Origin: Bacillota bacterium
GTDB lineage: Bacteria; Bacillota; Clostridia; Lachnospirales; Lachnospiraceae
NCBI GenBank assembly: GCA_023411555.1
Contig: JAEYOQ010000008.1
Location: 1 to 64,000, forward strand
Length of the DNA: 64,000 nucleotides
Reading direction: 5' to 3'
Part shown: positions 43,077 through 52,068 of the stretch, piece by piece
Numbering within the stretch: the first letter of the stretch is position 1
Layout of the letters: the number at the start of each line of letters is the position of its first letter
Made by a program: the position numbers and the translations under genes
The notes under the pieces: model-generated
The model's database searches: none
The model's input: only the letters and a program-made list of their open reading frames with translations
Told to the model about the DNA's origin: nothing

Positions 43077-43892
43077 ATGAAGAACGAATTACTAACGATC
43101 GGACCTGTAACGCTCTACGGTTATGGTCTGATGATTGCCATCGGAGCCCTCTCCGCTTATATTACCTCTGAATATCGCGCCAAGAAGAGAGGAATGCAAT
43201 ATGAGTTGATATTTAACCTTTTTATCTGGGCTCTCCTTGGAGGAATCCTTGGGGCAAAGCTTCTGTACTATATTACTCAGATAAAAGAAATCATAGCTAA
43301 TCCTTCCTTATTGCTGGATATCAGTAATGGCTTTGTTGTATATGGTGGAATCATCGGAGGAATTTTCTCCGGATTTCTGTTTACCAGAAAACACAAGCTG
43401 AATTTCTTAGAATATTTTGATCTTGTTATGCCCTCCATCGCTCTGGCACAAGGCTTTGGAAGAATCGGCTGTGTACTTGCGGGCTGCTGTTACGGCCATG
43501 AGACTGAAAGTGCCTTCCACATCATGTTTCACGAATCGAAGCTTGCACCGAATGATATACCCTTAATTCCTACCCAGCCAATCTCCAGTGCCCTGAACTT
43601 CCTGAACTTTTTCGCACTGATCTTAATAGCTAAGAAAACCAAGGCCAAAGGTCAGGTAGCAGGTTTCTATCTAACCTTTTATAGTGCCGGTCGTTTCATA
43701 ATTGAGTTTTTCCGTGGAGATCTAGAGCGTGGTACCATCGGAGCTTTATCGACCTCACAGTTTATCTCCATCTTCCTCTTCATTGCAGGTCTTGCAATTG
43801 TGATCATCAGTGGAGTACGTTCCAAAGGAACTGTCGAGACCACAGAGGCAGTGGCAGAAGAAGTTGAAAGCGATAGTGATTCAAACGAATAG
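43077..43892 (+). CDS. lgt: Prolipoprotein diacylglyceryl transferase
   Basis: A 271-residue membrane enzyme that adds diacylglycerol from phosphatidylglycerol to the lipobox cysteine of prolipoproteins. Seven membrane segments are visible, with GPVTLYGYGLMIAIGAL at the start, FVVYGGIIGGI in the middle and a family signature GFGRIGCVLAGCCYG; the usual form is GRIGNFxNGE, so this is the Cys-rich clostridial variant. The essential Arg in GRFIIEFFRGD is present. ATG 43077 follows GAAAGGA; an in-frame TTG at 43059 lacks a site. It serves the several lipoproteins of this window. The tail is acidic. Confidence 0.92.
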   Translation: MKNELLTIGPVTLYGYGLMIAIGALSAYITSEYRAKKRGMQYELIFNLFIWALLGGILGAKLLYYITQIKEIIANPSLLLDISNGFVVYGGIIGGIFSGFLFTRKHKLNFLEYFDLVMPSIALAQGFGRIGCVLAGCCYGHETESAFHIMFHESKLAPNDIPLIPTQPISSALNFLNFFALILIAKKTKAKGQVAGFYLTFYSAGRFIIEFFRGDLERGTIGALSTSQFISIFLFIAGLAIVIISGVRSKGTVETTEAVAEEVESDSDSNE

Positions 43893-43903
43893 AAGAAAGA
43901 AAC

Positions 43904-43968
43904 AAGGCTGTCATATAGCGGACTGATCTAACCCTTCTCGAATAGATGCGTCCCTGTATGGCAGCCTT
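43904..43968. terminator. Bidirectional terminator between lgt and the GH95 gene
   Basis: AAGGCTGTCATATAG (43904-43918) pairs with CTGTATGGCAGCCTT (43954-43968), 15 bp including two G-U pairs, with a 35-nt loop. T-rich sequence follows on both strands and convergent genes flank it. Confidence 0.75.
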
Positions 43969-43979
43969 TCTTATCTTAA

Positions 43980-46343
43980 TTATTCCTTCAAAACGGACAG
44001 CTCGGAATTAAGAGTTACTTTGTTACCGGCTTCCATATTCAATACAATGCTCCTATCCTTATACTTCACCTTAATTCTTCCATCTGCTCTAGGTAGTAAG
44101 GACGCCTTTATTAATCTATCCTCCTGCCAGTATAGGTCTACTTCGATATTCCCTCTCGCCATCAGACCGGTCACATGCCCCTGCTTCCATTCCTCCGGAA
44201 GAGCAGGCAGTAAGGATAGAAAGCCCTCATGAGATTGCAGCAGCATCTCAGCAATTCCGGCTGTAACGCCGAAATTACCATCAATCTGGAAGGGAGGATG
44301 AGCATCAAAGAGATTATCATAGGTTCCTCCCTGTCTGCTACGGAAAGTATCACCTACTGGCTTCAGCTGACGCTTAATCAGCTTCAAGGCATGATCACCA
44401 TCTCGTAGGCGGGCCCATTGATTAACCTTCCAGCCCAGACTCCATCCAGTACCTTCATCTCCACGGTTCGTCAATGTTACCCTGCAAGCCTCCATTAGCT
44501 TAGGTGTCTTATCATAGGTGAATTCTCCGGCGGGATGAAGACCATAAAGAAGTGATACATGGCGATGCTTAGGGTCATGCTCCTCATATTCCCTATCCCA
44601 TTCGAGTAACTGACCCTGACTTCCAATTTCAGGCGGAAGAAGTCTCGAGAGAGCTTCCTTCAGATCCTCCTTCAGCCCGTCCTCGTCATCAACAAGCGCC
44701 ATTGCAGTAATACAATTCGTAAACAATTCCCTTAGAATACTCATCGTCATCGTTGTTGTAGCAGAAAGAGCACATTTTTCCCCATGAATCAGATACTCAT
44801 TCTCCGGGGAGGTAGACGGACAAGCCCATAGATATCCCTGGTCATTCTCTGTCAGGATATCAAGTCCAAACAAACATGCCTCCTTAAGAATTGGTAACGC
44901 TTCTCTTCTTAGATATTCCCGATCCTGTGTGAATTCATATTGCTCATATAGATGTCTGCATAACCAGGCTGCTCCCAATGGCCAAAAGCCCCAGGCTCCA
45001 GCACCTCTTTCTCCCCGAGGACCAACCGGAGTAGTGATTCTCCATAGGTCAACATTATGATGAGCCGTAAAACCTCTGGCATCATAATAGCATTTTGCGG
45101 TCTTTCTACCACTGATACTGAGATCCTTTACCAGCTGCAACAAGGGCTCATTCATTTCCGCAAGATTGCAGGTAAAGGCAGGCCAATAATTCATCTCTGT
45201 ATTTATATTAGTGGTGAAATTCGAGCTCCAGGGTGCACGTAGCTTATCATTCCAGATTCCCTGTAGATTGGCCGGCTGAGTCCCCGGTCTGGAGCTTGAG
45301 ATTAACAGATATCTACCGTATTGAAACAGTAACGGAATTATCCCTTTCTCCTGACCATCTTGTTCAAATTCCCTAAGCCGCAGGTCTGTAGGTACATCAT
45401 GCATGCTGGCTCCTTCAAGGGAAAAGCTTACTCTGTCATAGAATGCTCGATAATCTGATATATGTCTGTTCTTAAGCTCCTCATAGGGTCTTGCCGCCAG
45501 CTTCTTCCACAACTCTTTACAACAAATATCCGTCTCCTTGCCCTCCAGATATGGATGCTTGTCAAAGCCTTGGAAGCTTGTCTTAACAGTAAAATATAGC
45601 GTTACTTCCGACGCACCTAACAGCTTTAGACAATCCTCCTCCCTAGTGATACACCCTTCTGTATGCTTAAGTCCTGCGATAGCATAAAACCGAATTCCCC
45701 GTTCCTCGTCCTTTTCACTATATACAATCGGATTATCGCAATCTACATAATTCGGTACCGCCTGTCCCGGACACTCTCCTTGAAGCACCAGGGATGTCTC
45801 TCCAACCGTCACCTTACTTCTTAATTCACTCTTAAACCTTAGCGTAAGATTAATCTGCTTTTCCTTAGAGGCTGTAATTCTAAGCACAAATCCATCATCC
45901 GGCGCAGATACAAAGGCCTCTCGCATATACTCCACACCAGAACTGGAATAAGCGGTTGTACAGATTGCATTGGTTATATCTAGCCTTCTTACATAATTTT
46001 CGACTATAGGGGAATGGTCCATAATTAACTCAATATCACCAAGTGGCATATAAGATTGCCCCCAGGTCCCAAGAACCTTATCCTCGATTAGCTCCTGTGC
46101 CTCTTTCATTCTACCGGATAGGCAGAGTTCTTTTGCCTCCTTGATATAATCCCCTGCGCTCTCATCTACCGTATCTCTTGGGTAACCGGACCATAAGGTA
46201 TCCTCGTTCAGGCAGATTCGCTCCTTCATAGTTCCCCCGTAGACCATTGCTCCTATCCTGCCATTGCCCAGGGGTAAGGCCTGTGTCCAAGACTCGGCCG
46301 GTTGTTTATACCATAACAAAAAGTCTTTTGATCGATTATTCAT
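43980..46343 (-). CDS. GH95 family alpha-L-fucosidase / alpha-L-galactosidase
   Basis: A 787-residue GH95 enzyme that removes alpha-1,2-linked L-fucose or L-galactose from plant or host glycans. The N-terminal domain starts LLWYKQPAESWTQALPLGNG. Family catalytic blocks are NFTTNINTEMNYWPAFTCNL (Asn dyad), CPSTSPENEYLI (acid Glu region) and FQIDGNFGVTAGIAEMLLQ (Asp). No signal peptide: cytoplasmic. ATG 46343 is preferred, with GAGGAAT about 12 nt upstream; an ATG at 46361 lacks a site. It lies 46 bp downstream of a PHP phosphoesterase gene and is probably in one operon with it. Confidence 0.93.
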   Translation of the reverse strand: MNNRSKDFLLWYKQPAESWTQALPLGNGRIGAMVYGGTMKERICLNEDTLWSGYPRDTVDESAGDYIKEAKELCLSGRMKEAQELIEDKVLGTWGQSYMPLGDIELIMDHSPIVENYVRRLDITNAICTTAYSSSGVEYMREAFVSAPDDGFVLRITASKEKQINLTLRFKSELRSKVTVGETSLVLQGECPGQAVPNYVDCDNPIVYSEKDEERGIRFYAIAGLKHTEGCITREEDCLKLLGASEVTLYFTVKTSFQGFDKHPYLEGKETDICCKELWKKLAARPYEELKNRHISDYRAFYDRVSFSLEGASMHDVPTDLRLREFEQDGQEKGIIPLLFQYGRYLLISSSRPGTQPANLQGIWNDKLRAPWSSNFTTNINTEMNYWPAFTCNLAEMNEPLLQLVKDLSISGRKTAKCYYDARGFTAHHNVDLWRITTPVGPRGERGAGAWGFWPLGAAWLCRHLYEQYEFTQDREYLRREALPILKEACLFGLDILTENDQGYLWACPSTSPENEYLIHGEKCALSATTTMTMSILRELFTNCITAMALVDDEDGLKEDLKEALSRLLPPEIGSQGQLLEWDREYEEHDPKHRHVSLLYGLHPAGEFTYDKTPKLMEACRVTLTNRGDEGTGWSLGWKVNQWARLRDGDHALKLIKRQLKPVGDTFRSRQGGTYDNLFDAHPPFQIDGNFGVTAGIAEMLLQSHEGFLSLLPALPEEWKQGHVTGLMARGNIEVDLYWQEDRLIKASLLPRADGRIKVKYKDRSIVLNMEAGNKVTLNSELSVLKE

Positions 46344-46389
46344 GATTGTGTTATTCCTCATTATATAATTTTATAATTCATTATTATGG

Positions 46390-47061
46390 CTAGAGTGTCT
46401 TTAACAGCTCAAGTGCAGCTCCTTCTCTCAGAGCCTTTACAAAGTCTACGCTTGTGTTGATTTCATGTCCGAATACCATTCCGCCTCTTGCCTGATCCCC
46501 CAGCTGATGAAAATCCGAGCCTGAGCTCATGAATAAGGAATGCTTTTTCGCATAAGCCAATGCCAAATCGTTATGTGAATCATGTCTAGGGTTGCCATTA
46601 TAGATTTCTATTCCGTGAATATACTGGGGCTCTGCTACAACCATATGCTTTCGGTAGGGATGAGCCTGAACAATAAGAATTTCCTCCTGGTCGATGAGCT
46701 TCTTAAATTCCTTCAACCCTAAGGCATATAATTCCTTATGCTCCCTAATGAATTGTTCCGTTATACCGTAAACCAGATAATCACTAGGATTCTCCGTAAA
46801 ACGGATTTCGAGTCCTAAGAACACCTTTAACCCCTGCTTATTTCCTTCTTCTCTGGCATGATAATAGCCGCCTAGAAATCGATCAATCTTCTTATCCCAG
46901 GATAATCCCGTCAATTTGTCAAAATAGGAATCAAAATAATGATCAGTAACAATAACCCCCTGATAACCCAGCTCTTTATATAACCGGACCATCTCTCTCG
47001 CCTCTACTTCACCACAGACGCTCGTCTCTGAGGTATGAACATGTGTGTCAATTTTAAACAT
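46390..47061 (-). CDS. PHP-domain phosphoesterase
   Basis: A 223-residue PHP-family metal-dependent hydrolase. Metal-binding blocks: FKIDTHVHTSETSVCG (HxH), VIVTDHYFDSY, VFLGLEIRF (Glu), QAHPYRK and GSDFHQLGD near the end. It resembles histidinol-phosphatase-like PHP proteins of unknown substrate. ATG 47061 follows GAGAGGAGACGCGTA. It lies just upstream of the GH95 gene. Substrate could be a sugar phosphate, but nothing in the sequence settles this. Confidence 0.87.
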   Translation of the reverse strand: MFKIDTHVHTSETSVCGEVEAREMVRLYKELGYQGVIVTDHYFDSYFDKLTGLSWDKKIDRFLGGYYHAREEGNKQGLKVFLGLEIRFTENPSDYLVYGITEQFIREHKELYALGLKEFKKLIDQEEILIVQAHPYRKHMVVAEPQYIHGIEIYNGNPRHDSHNDLALAYAKKHSLFMSSGSDFHQLGDQARGGMVFGHEINTSVDFVKALREGAALELLKTL

Positions 47062-47237
47062 TACGCGTCTCCTCTCCAATGTAATCACATTTTATAATAC
47101 CAATCTATGCTCTCCCCCGCAAGATAAATTGATAAATCATATCACTTGTCATGTGTGATTACAATTAATCTATAAACTTACATGTCAAATCGGGGATCTT
47201 GCAGACTATCCGATTGCAAAATCCCCTCATTGCTTTT

Positions 47238-49355
47238 TTATTCTATCTTAAATACACTAACTGATTCCTCTAGTACAGTTGCATCGTCACTCAGCTGTTG
47301 CACAACATCATTCAATCTATGAACCTCTTCCAGCTGTTTGTCTGCAGTGACACTTAGCTGTTCAGCAGCCGCCGCCGTCTCCTCTGCAGTCGCAGAAATA
47401 CTTTCGATTGCCCTTAAGGTATCATCCTTAGCATGTTCTATTCCTTCCACACCGTATGCAATTTGATTTAAGTTGTCTGTCAAATTCTCTACATGCTTAT
47501 TGATATCGGTGAAGGCGTTTACTGTCTTGACTAAGGCCTCCTCTTGGGATAATACTATACTTTCCGCATATCTGGCCGAATGAACCGTCTTCGTAGTCTG
47601 CTCCTCAATTCTTTGAATTATTTTACCGATCTCCCCAGAAGCAATGAGTGATTGGTCTGCCAGCTTTCTTATCTCTTCCGCTACCACCGAGAAGCCTCTT
47701 CCATATTGGCCTGCCCTGGCTGCTTCAATAGAGGCATTCAAGGAAAGAAGATTGGTCTGTGATGCAATATCATTGATGGTACTAATGATACCTGCTATTG
47801 CTGCCGATTCCTTCGCAAGGCTTTCGATATCGATGATTACGGTTCGGGTCACATCTGTAGTATCCTTCGCCTTATGACTTAGGTCCTCTACAATATCCAT
47901 CCCGTCGCCTACAATATCCTTCGTATTGTTTGCTATCTGTTCGATATCGTGGGTTCTGCCATATAATTCATTAATCTTCTCTGCCAGATCAGCCATCTGA
48001 TGAAGGCAGTTTTCCGCATCAACAGCCTGCTGTGATACGCCCTGCTCAATATCGCCAACCGCATCCGATATGTTCTTTGTTGCATTTACCAGTATTGTCG
48101 AGCTGTCCGATACAACCGAGGCAGATTGGGATACTGTTTTACTAGTACCCGCCATTTTTCGAATTAGCTTCAGCATACCGTCAATTACATCATTAATGCT
48201 CTTACTAAGGATGCTAAACTCATCCTTACGTTTAATCTTCGTATAACAGGTAAGATCACCGGCTTCTGTCTTTTGCAAAACACCATTTATCTTATAAATG
48301 GAATCGCTAAATCCAAAGGCCATATAAGAACCTAAGGCGATTGCAATAATACTTGCTATAATAACTACTATAAGCGTAATATTCTGTACTGCATTGGCTT
48401 CTGCCACGATTACCGATTTCGGAATGATCGCACATAGTAAGCTATTACTGGATTCCAGCTTAGAGTATACAAACAAATACTCTTTATCTAAGACTTTGAT
48501 ATATTCATGTCCTTCAGCAACCGCTGCATCCTCTAAAGACTTTGCGTAATAGCTCTGCTCGGTGAATTGATAACCCTCTGGCAGCTCACCATGTACAATC
48601 TCTCTACCATCTCCACTAATAAATGCAGTGATACTGCCTTCCGGAAAGCCGCTTTCCGCTAAGGTATTGTACACATAATCATAGGATACATCAAGAACAA
48701 TGCATCCGATGGGTTTTTTACCGGCATTATATAGATACCTAAGATAGCTGATCGCATAGCCTTTATTCGTTGTCATTGATTGCTGATCAAGATAGGGATG
48801 AGTACCAATCCATTGCTCATTAAGGTTACTTTGCACAAAATCGGCACCCTCTCCCTCCGCAATAAAGTTATCATAGATTAGGCGAGTGCTGTTCGTCCCA
48901 TTTCCGGAGATACCGGTTCCGTAATTAGACAATAGATAGATGTTTGAGATATATTCCTCCGATAAGATATTGATTGTTACAGAGGATTGTACCTCGCGAA
49001 ATCGACTCATCTCATCCATCTGATTCTTCTTATACTGACCGGAATAATAATTCTTTAATACCTCATCGGAATTCAGTATCTCAGCCTTCGAGGCCACAAT
49101 CTCAAAGCCAAAATCCAGATACTTTGCTATATTGGCCATGTTCGACATCGTTGAGCTTTCATAGCTTTCGATCAACCCCTTCGAGGATCTGGAATACGAT
49201 AAAACACCCAGAATTATTATAAGAAGCACAGGAACTAGGAAGGCTAATATTAATTTGGTCCTGATACTATTCAAACCCTGAAGCAGTTTCATAGAACCCC
49301 TCTTCCTATCTTCCTCTTTCGTTTTCTTGATGAACTTAGTAAAAGATTTCCCCAC
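47238..49355 (-). CDS. Methyl-accepting chemotaxis protein
   Basis: A chemoreceptor of about 705 residues. A first membrane helix (IRTKLILAFLVPVLLIIILGVL) and a second (NITLIVVIIASIIAIALGSYM, about 345) flank a periplasmic-type dCache-like sensor domain; a HAMP domain follows (FSDSIYKINGVLQKTEAGDL) and then the signalling domain with the conserved hairpin tip EAARAGQYGRGFSVVAEEIR-KLADQS. The start is uncertain: GTG 49355 has AGGAGGAATGATT, while ATG 49292 has AAGAGGGG and gives a classical N-terminus. Ligand unknown. It is monocistronic between GH95/PHP and the inositol genes. Confidence 0.93.
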   Translation of the reverse strand: MGKSFTKFIKKTKEEDRKRGSMKLLQGLNSIRTKLILAFLVPVLLIIILGVLSYSRSSKGLIESYESSTMSNMANIAKYLDFGFEIVASKAEILNSDEVLKNYYSGQYKKNQMDEMSRFREVQSSVTINILSEEYISNIYLLSNYGTGISGNGTNSTRLIYDNFIAEGEGADFVQSNLNEQWIGTHPYLDQQSMTTNKGYAISYLRYLYNAGKKPIGCIVLDVSYDYVYNTLAESGFPEGSITAFISGDGREIVHGELPEGYQFTEQSYYAKSLEDAAVAEGHEYIKVLDKEYLFVYSKLESSNSLLCAIIPKSVIVAEANAVQNITLIVVIIASIIAIALGSYMAFGFSDSIYKINGVLQKTEAGDLTCYTKIKRKDEFSILSKSINDVIDGMLKLIRKMAGTSKTVSQSASVVSDSSTILVNATKNISDAVGDIEQGVSQQAVDAENCLHQMADLAEKINELYGRTHDIEQIANNTKDIVGDGMDIVEDLSHKAKDTTDVTRTVIIDIESLAKESAAIAGIISTINDIASQTNLLSLNASIEAARAGQYGRGFSVVAEEIRKLADQSLIASGEIGKIIQRIEEQTTKTVHSARYAESIVLSQEEALVKTVNAFTDINKHVENLTDNLNQIAYGVEGIEHAKDDTLRAIESISATAEETAAAAEQLSVTADKQLEEVHRLNDVVQQLSDDATVLEESVSVFKIE

Positions 49356-49451
49356 AATCATTCCTCCTATGTGCATCCATCGTCCGACTTCGAACACACT
49401 TCTCTTTTCGGCTTTCAGTAGATCCCCACTTTTTCCTTGAAATAACCTCTA

Positions 49452-50957
49452 TTAAATTGTACCGTCCCAGGTAGATACCTTTGTTTTCTTCATTTCTTCT
49501 TCATCAAACCATCTGGTGGTTACACATTTGCTTTCTGTATAGAACCGGATACCATCCTTACCCAGACAGTGGAGGTCTCCAAAGAAGGAATCCTTATGGC
49601 CTGAGAAAGGAAATACACCAATCGGAACCGGAATACCTACATTGATACCAACCATACCTCCATCGGTCCTTGCAGCAAATTCTCTTGCATAATAGCCGTT
49701 CTGGGTAAAGATTACAGAACCGTTTGCAAAGGGATTATTATTCATCAGCTCTAGCCCTTCTTCAAAGCTCTTTACACGCTTGATGCATAATACCGGTCCA
49801 AAGATCTCCTGTGAGCCGACTGTCATCTCTTCTGTTACATCATCAAATATAGTCGGTGCCAGATAGAATCCGTTCTCATAGCCTTCCACAACCGCATTTC
49901 TGCCATCCAGTACTAGCTTAGCCCCTTCGTCGATGCCCTTCTGGATCCAGTTCAAGATGCTTTGCTTATGCTTCTGGTCTACCACAGGTCCCAGTGTAGA
50001 TGTCTTATCATAGGCCGGTCCCAGCTTTAAATCCTTAGCCAGCTCTACAAGCTTTGCTACCAGTTCATCTGCTATCTCTTCCTCAGCTACAACCACCGGT
50101 AATGCCATACAACGCTCACCTGCACAGCCAAAAGCGGAATTGATGATTCCTGCTGCTGTACGATCGATGGGTGCATCCTTTAGTACAAGGGCATGGTTCT
50201 TTGCCTCACATAAGGCCTGAACTCTCTTGCCATGGGCCGCTGCTACACTATAGATATGCTTTCCTACTGAAGTTGAGCCTACAAAAGAAATTCCTTTTAT
50301 ATCCGGGTGGGTTAAAAAGATTTCCGCTTCATTACGACTACAGGTTATGATATTAAGAACTCCGTCCGGGAGTCCTGCTTCTTGGTATAGCTCAGCAAAG
50401 CGTAGTGCTGTTCTTGGTGTGGAGCTGGAAACCTTCAAAACTATGGTATTACCAGCGGCAATACACATAGGTGCCATCCAGCCCATCGGTATCATTGCAG
50501 GAAAGTTAAAAGGAACGATGCCCGCAAAAACTCCGATGGATTCACGATATAGTACCGTATCAAAACCGCTGGAAGCGTTCATCATAGCTTCTCCGAGAAT
50601 TAGACTGGGGGCTGAGCAAGCCAACTCCGTTCCTTCCTTCGCCTTAAGAACATCTCCTGCTGCCTCGTCCCATACCTTACCATGCTCCTGAGCTACCAGA
50701 TAAGTGAGTTCCTCCATATGCTCATCAATCAGATTACGGAGCTTATATAATACCTGAACACGTTTAGCAATCGGCACCTTAGACCAGCTTTGGTAAGCCT
50801 TCTTTGCAATCTGAATAACCTCCTCTGTCTCCTCTGCGGTACAACAGGGAACCTGAGCAGTCACCTCACCGGTACTCGGATTGTAAACATCATTGTACTT
50901 TTCTGTTTTTGATTCTACGAACTTGCCGCCTGCATAATATTTTAGCTTTTCCATCAT
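49452..50957 (-). CDS. iolA: Methylmalonate-semialdehyde / malonate-semialdehyde dehydrogenase
   Basis: A 501-residue CoA-acylating aldehyde dehydrogenase. In the inositol pathway it converts malonate semialdehyde to acetyl-CoA and CO2. The catalytic Cys283 lies in AFGCAGERCMALPV; the NAD-binding and oxyanion Asn are in VPFNFPAMIPMGWMAP; EIFGPVLCI and GHKDSFFGDLH are conserved in MmsA/IolA. The starting ATGs follow GAAAGGATGAG. It is the last gene of the inositol cluster, with a 122-bp gap after iolE, perhaps with its own promoter. It could also serve valine catabolism. Confidence 0.92.
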   Translation of the reverse strand: MMEKLKYYAGGKFVESKTEKYNDVYNPSTGEVTAQVPCCTAEETEEVIQIAKKAYQSWSKVPIAKRVQVLYKLRNLIDEHMEELTYLVAQEHGKVWDEAAGDVLKAKEGTELACSAPSLILGEAMMNASSGFDTVLYRESIGVFAGIVPFNFPAMIPMGWMAPMCIAAGNTIVLKVSSSTPRTALRFAELYQEAGLPDGVLNIITCSRNEAEIFLTHPDIKGISFVGSTSVGKHIYSVAAAHGKRVQALCEAKNHALVLKDAPIDRTAAGIINSAFGCAGERCMALPVVVAEEEIADELVAKLVELAKDLKLGPAYDKTSTLGPVVDQKHKQSILNWIQKGIDEGAKLVLDGRNAVVEGYENGFYLAPTIFDDVTEEMTVGSQEIFGPVLCIKRVKSFEEGLELMNNNPFANGSVIFTQNGYYAREFAARTDGGMVGINVGIPVPIGVFPFSGHKDSFFGDLHCLGKDGIRFYTESKCVTTRWFDEEEMKKTKVSTWDGTI

Positions 50958-51079
50958 CTCATCCTTTCATAGTCTCTAATCATAAATCCTCCCAGAGCAG
51001 TGTATCATATACTTCGTTCTACATTCATAGCTCTGCCATCGTAGCGATACAATACACTGCCTGAGTTCCTTCATCTTGA

Positions 51080-51976
51080 TTAGATATTAATCATCGTTCT
51101 GATATATTCTCTTGCCTTTTTCGCATATACGAAGGGATTTGCTTTCGCCGGATCCTGTTCTGCCTCAACTAAAAGCCAACCCTCATAGCCGCTGCGCTCC
51201 AACTCTTCGAATACAGATTTGAAATCCACACAGCCGTCTCCTGGTACTGTAAAGGTACCTTCCCTCACCGATTTGAGGAAGGACCATCTTCCTTCGGTTG
51301 CTTTCTTAAGGACGTCGGGTCTGACATCCTTCAGATGAACATGACCAATTCGATTCGGATATTTCTTCAATATGTGAAGCGGGTTCTCTCCAGAGAAGGT
51401 AAAATGTCCTGTATCATAGCAGAGGAATACATAATTCTCATCGGTATTATCCATAAGCTTCTCTGTCTCTGCAATCGTCTGAACACCGGTACCCATATGG
51501 TGATGAAAGCACAGCTTGAAGCCACGGTCACGAGCAAGCTTTCCAAGCTTATTTAGCCCATCACATAATCTGGTCCAGTCCTCTGTCGTAAAATTCACCT
51601 TATTATCAAAGATGGATAATTCTTCATTTCCCTGAACGGAATAGCTTTGTTCTGAGACATTAATTCGGTTTGCTCCAACTGCCTCCAGATAATCCAGTTC
51701 CTTGATGAATTCCTTTTCTGTCTCCTCATAAGGTCTTGTAACCAGGAAGGATGAAAACCATTTACTTGCTATGCGCATTCCTCTGACTTCCAGAGCTTCT
51801 TTTAAAACCTTAGTATCCTTAGGATACTTGTTGCCAACCTCACAGCCGGTAAAACCAGCAAGTGCCATCTCGCTGATACATTGCTCAAAGGTATTCTCTC
51901 CTCCAAGAGCAGGCATGTCGTCATTGGTCCAACCGATCGGTGCTATTCCGAGTTTAATCTTATCCTTATTAAGCAT
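51080..51976 (-). CDS. iolE: Inosose dehydratase
   Basis: A 298-residue TIM-barrel sugar-phosphate-isomerase-fold enzyme that dehydrates scyllo-inosose to the 1,2-dione intermediate. The start KIKLGIAPIGWTNDDMP is diagnostic. Metal ligands are in LVEAEQDPAKANP (Glu), CYDTGHFTFSG (Asp/His) and HVHLKDVRP, and LCFHHHMGTGVQT is typical. ATG 51976 (9 nt from GGAGG) is preferred over ATG 51982 (3 nt). It is between iolD and iolA. Confidence 0.94.
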   Translation of the reverse strand: MLNKDKIKLGIAPIGWTNDDMPALGGENTFEQCISEMALAGFTGCEVGNKYPKDTKVLKEALEVRGMRIASKWFSSFLVTRPYEETEKEFIKELDYLEAVGANRINVSEQSYSVQGNEELSIFDNKVNFTTEDWTRLCDGLNKLGKLARDRGFKLCFHHHMGTGVQTIAETEKLMDNTDENYVFLCYDTGHFTFSGENPLHILKKYPNRIGHVHLKDVRPDVLKKATEGRWSFLKSVREGTFTVPGDGCVDFKSVFEELERSGYEGWLLVEAEQDPAKANPFVYAKKAREYIRTMINI

Positions 51977-52068
51977 CTTCATTATCCTCCATAATCTATT
52001 TATGTAAGCTGATGTACAAGCTTTCTTTCGTAAAATGTTTGCTTCACAGACCTAGTATGAAGCATGTA

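Noticed and set aside
47193..47227. GGGGAT...ATCCCC hairpin as terminator of the chemoreceptor gene
   Set aside because: The T-rich tract is on the plus strand side, opposite to the chemoreceptor's direction, so its role is unclear.
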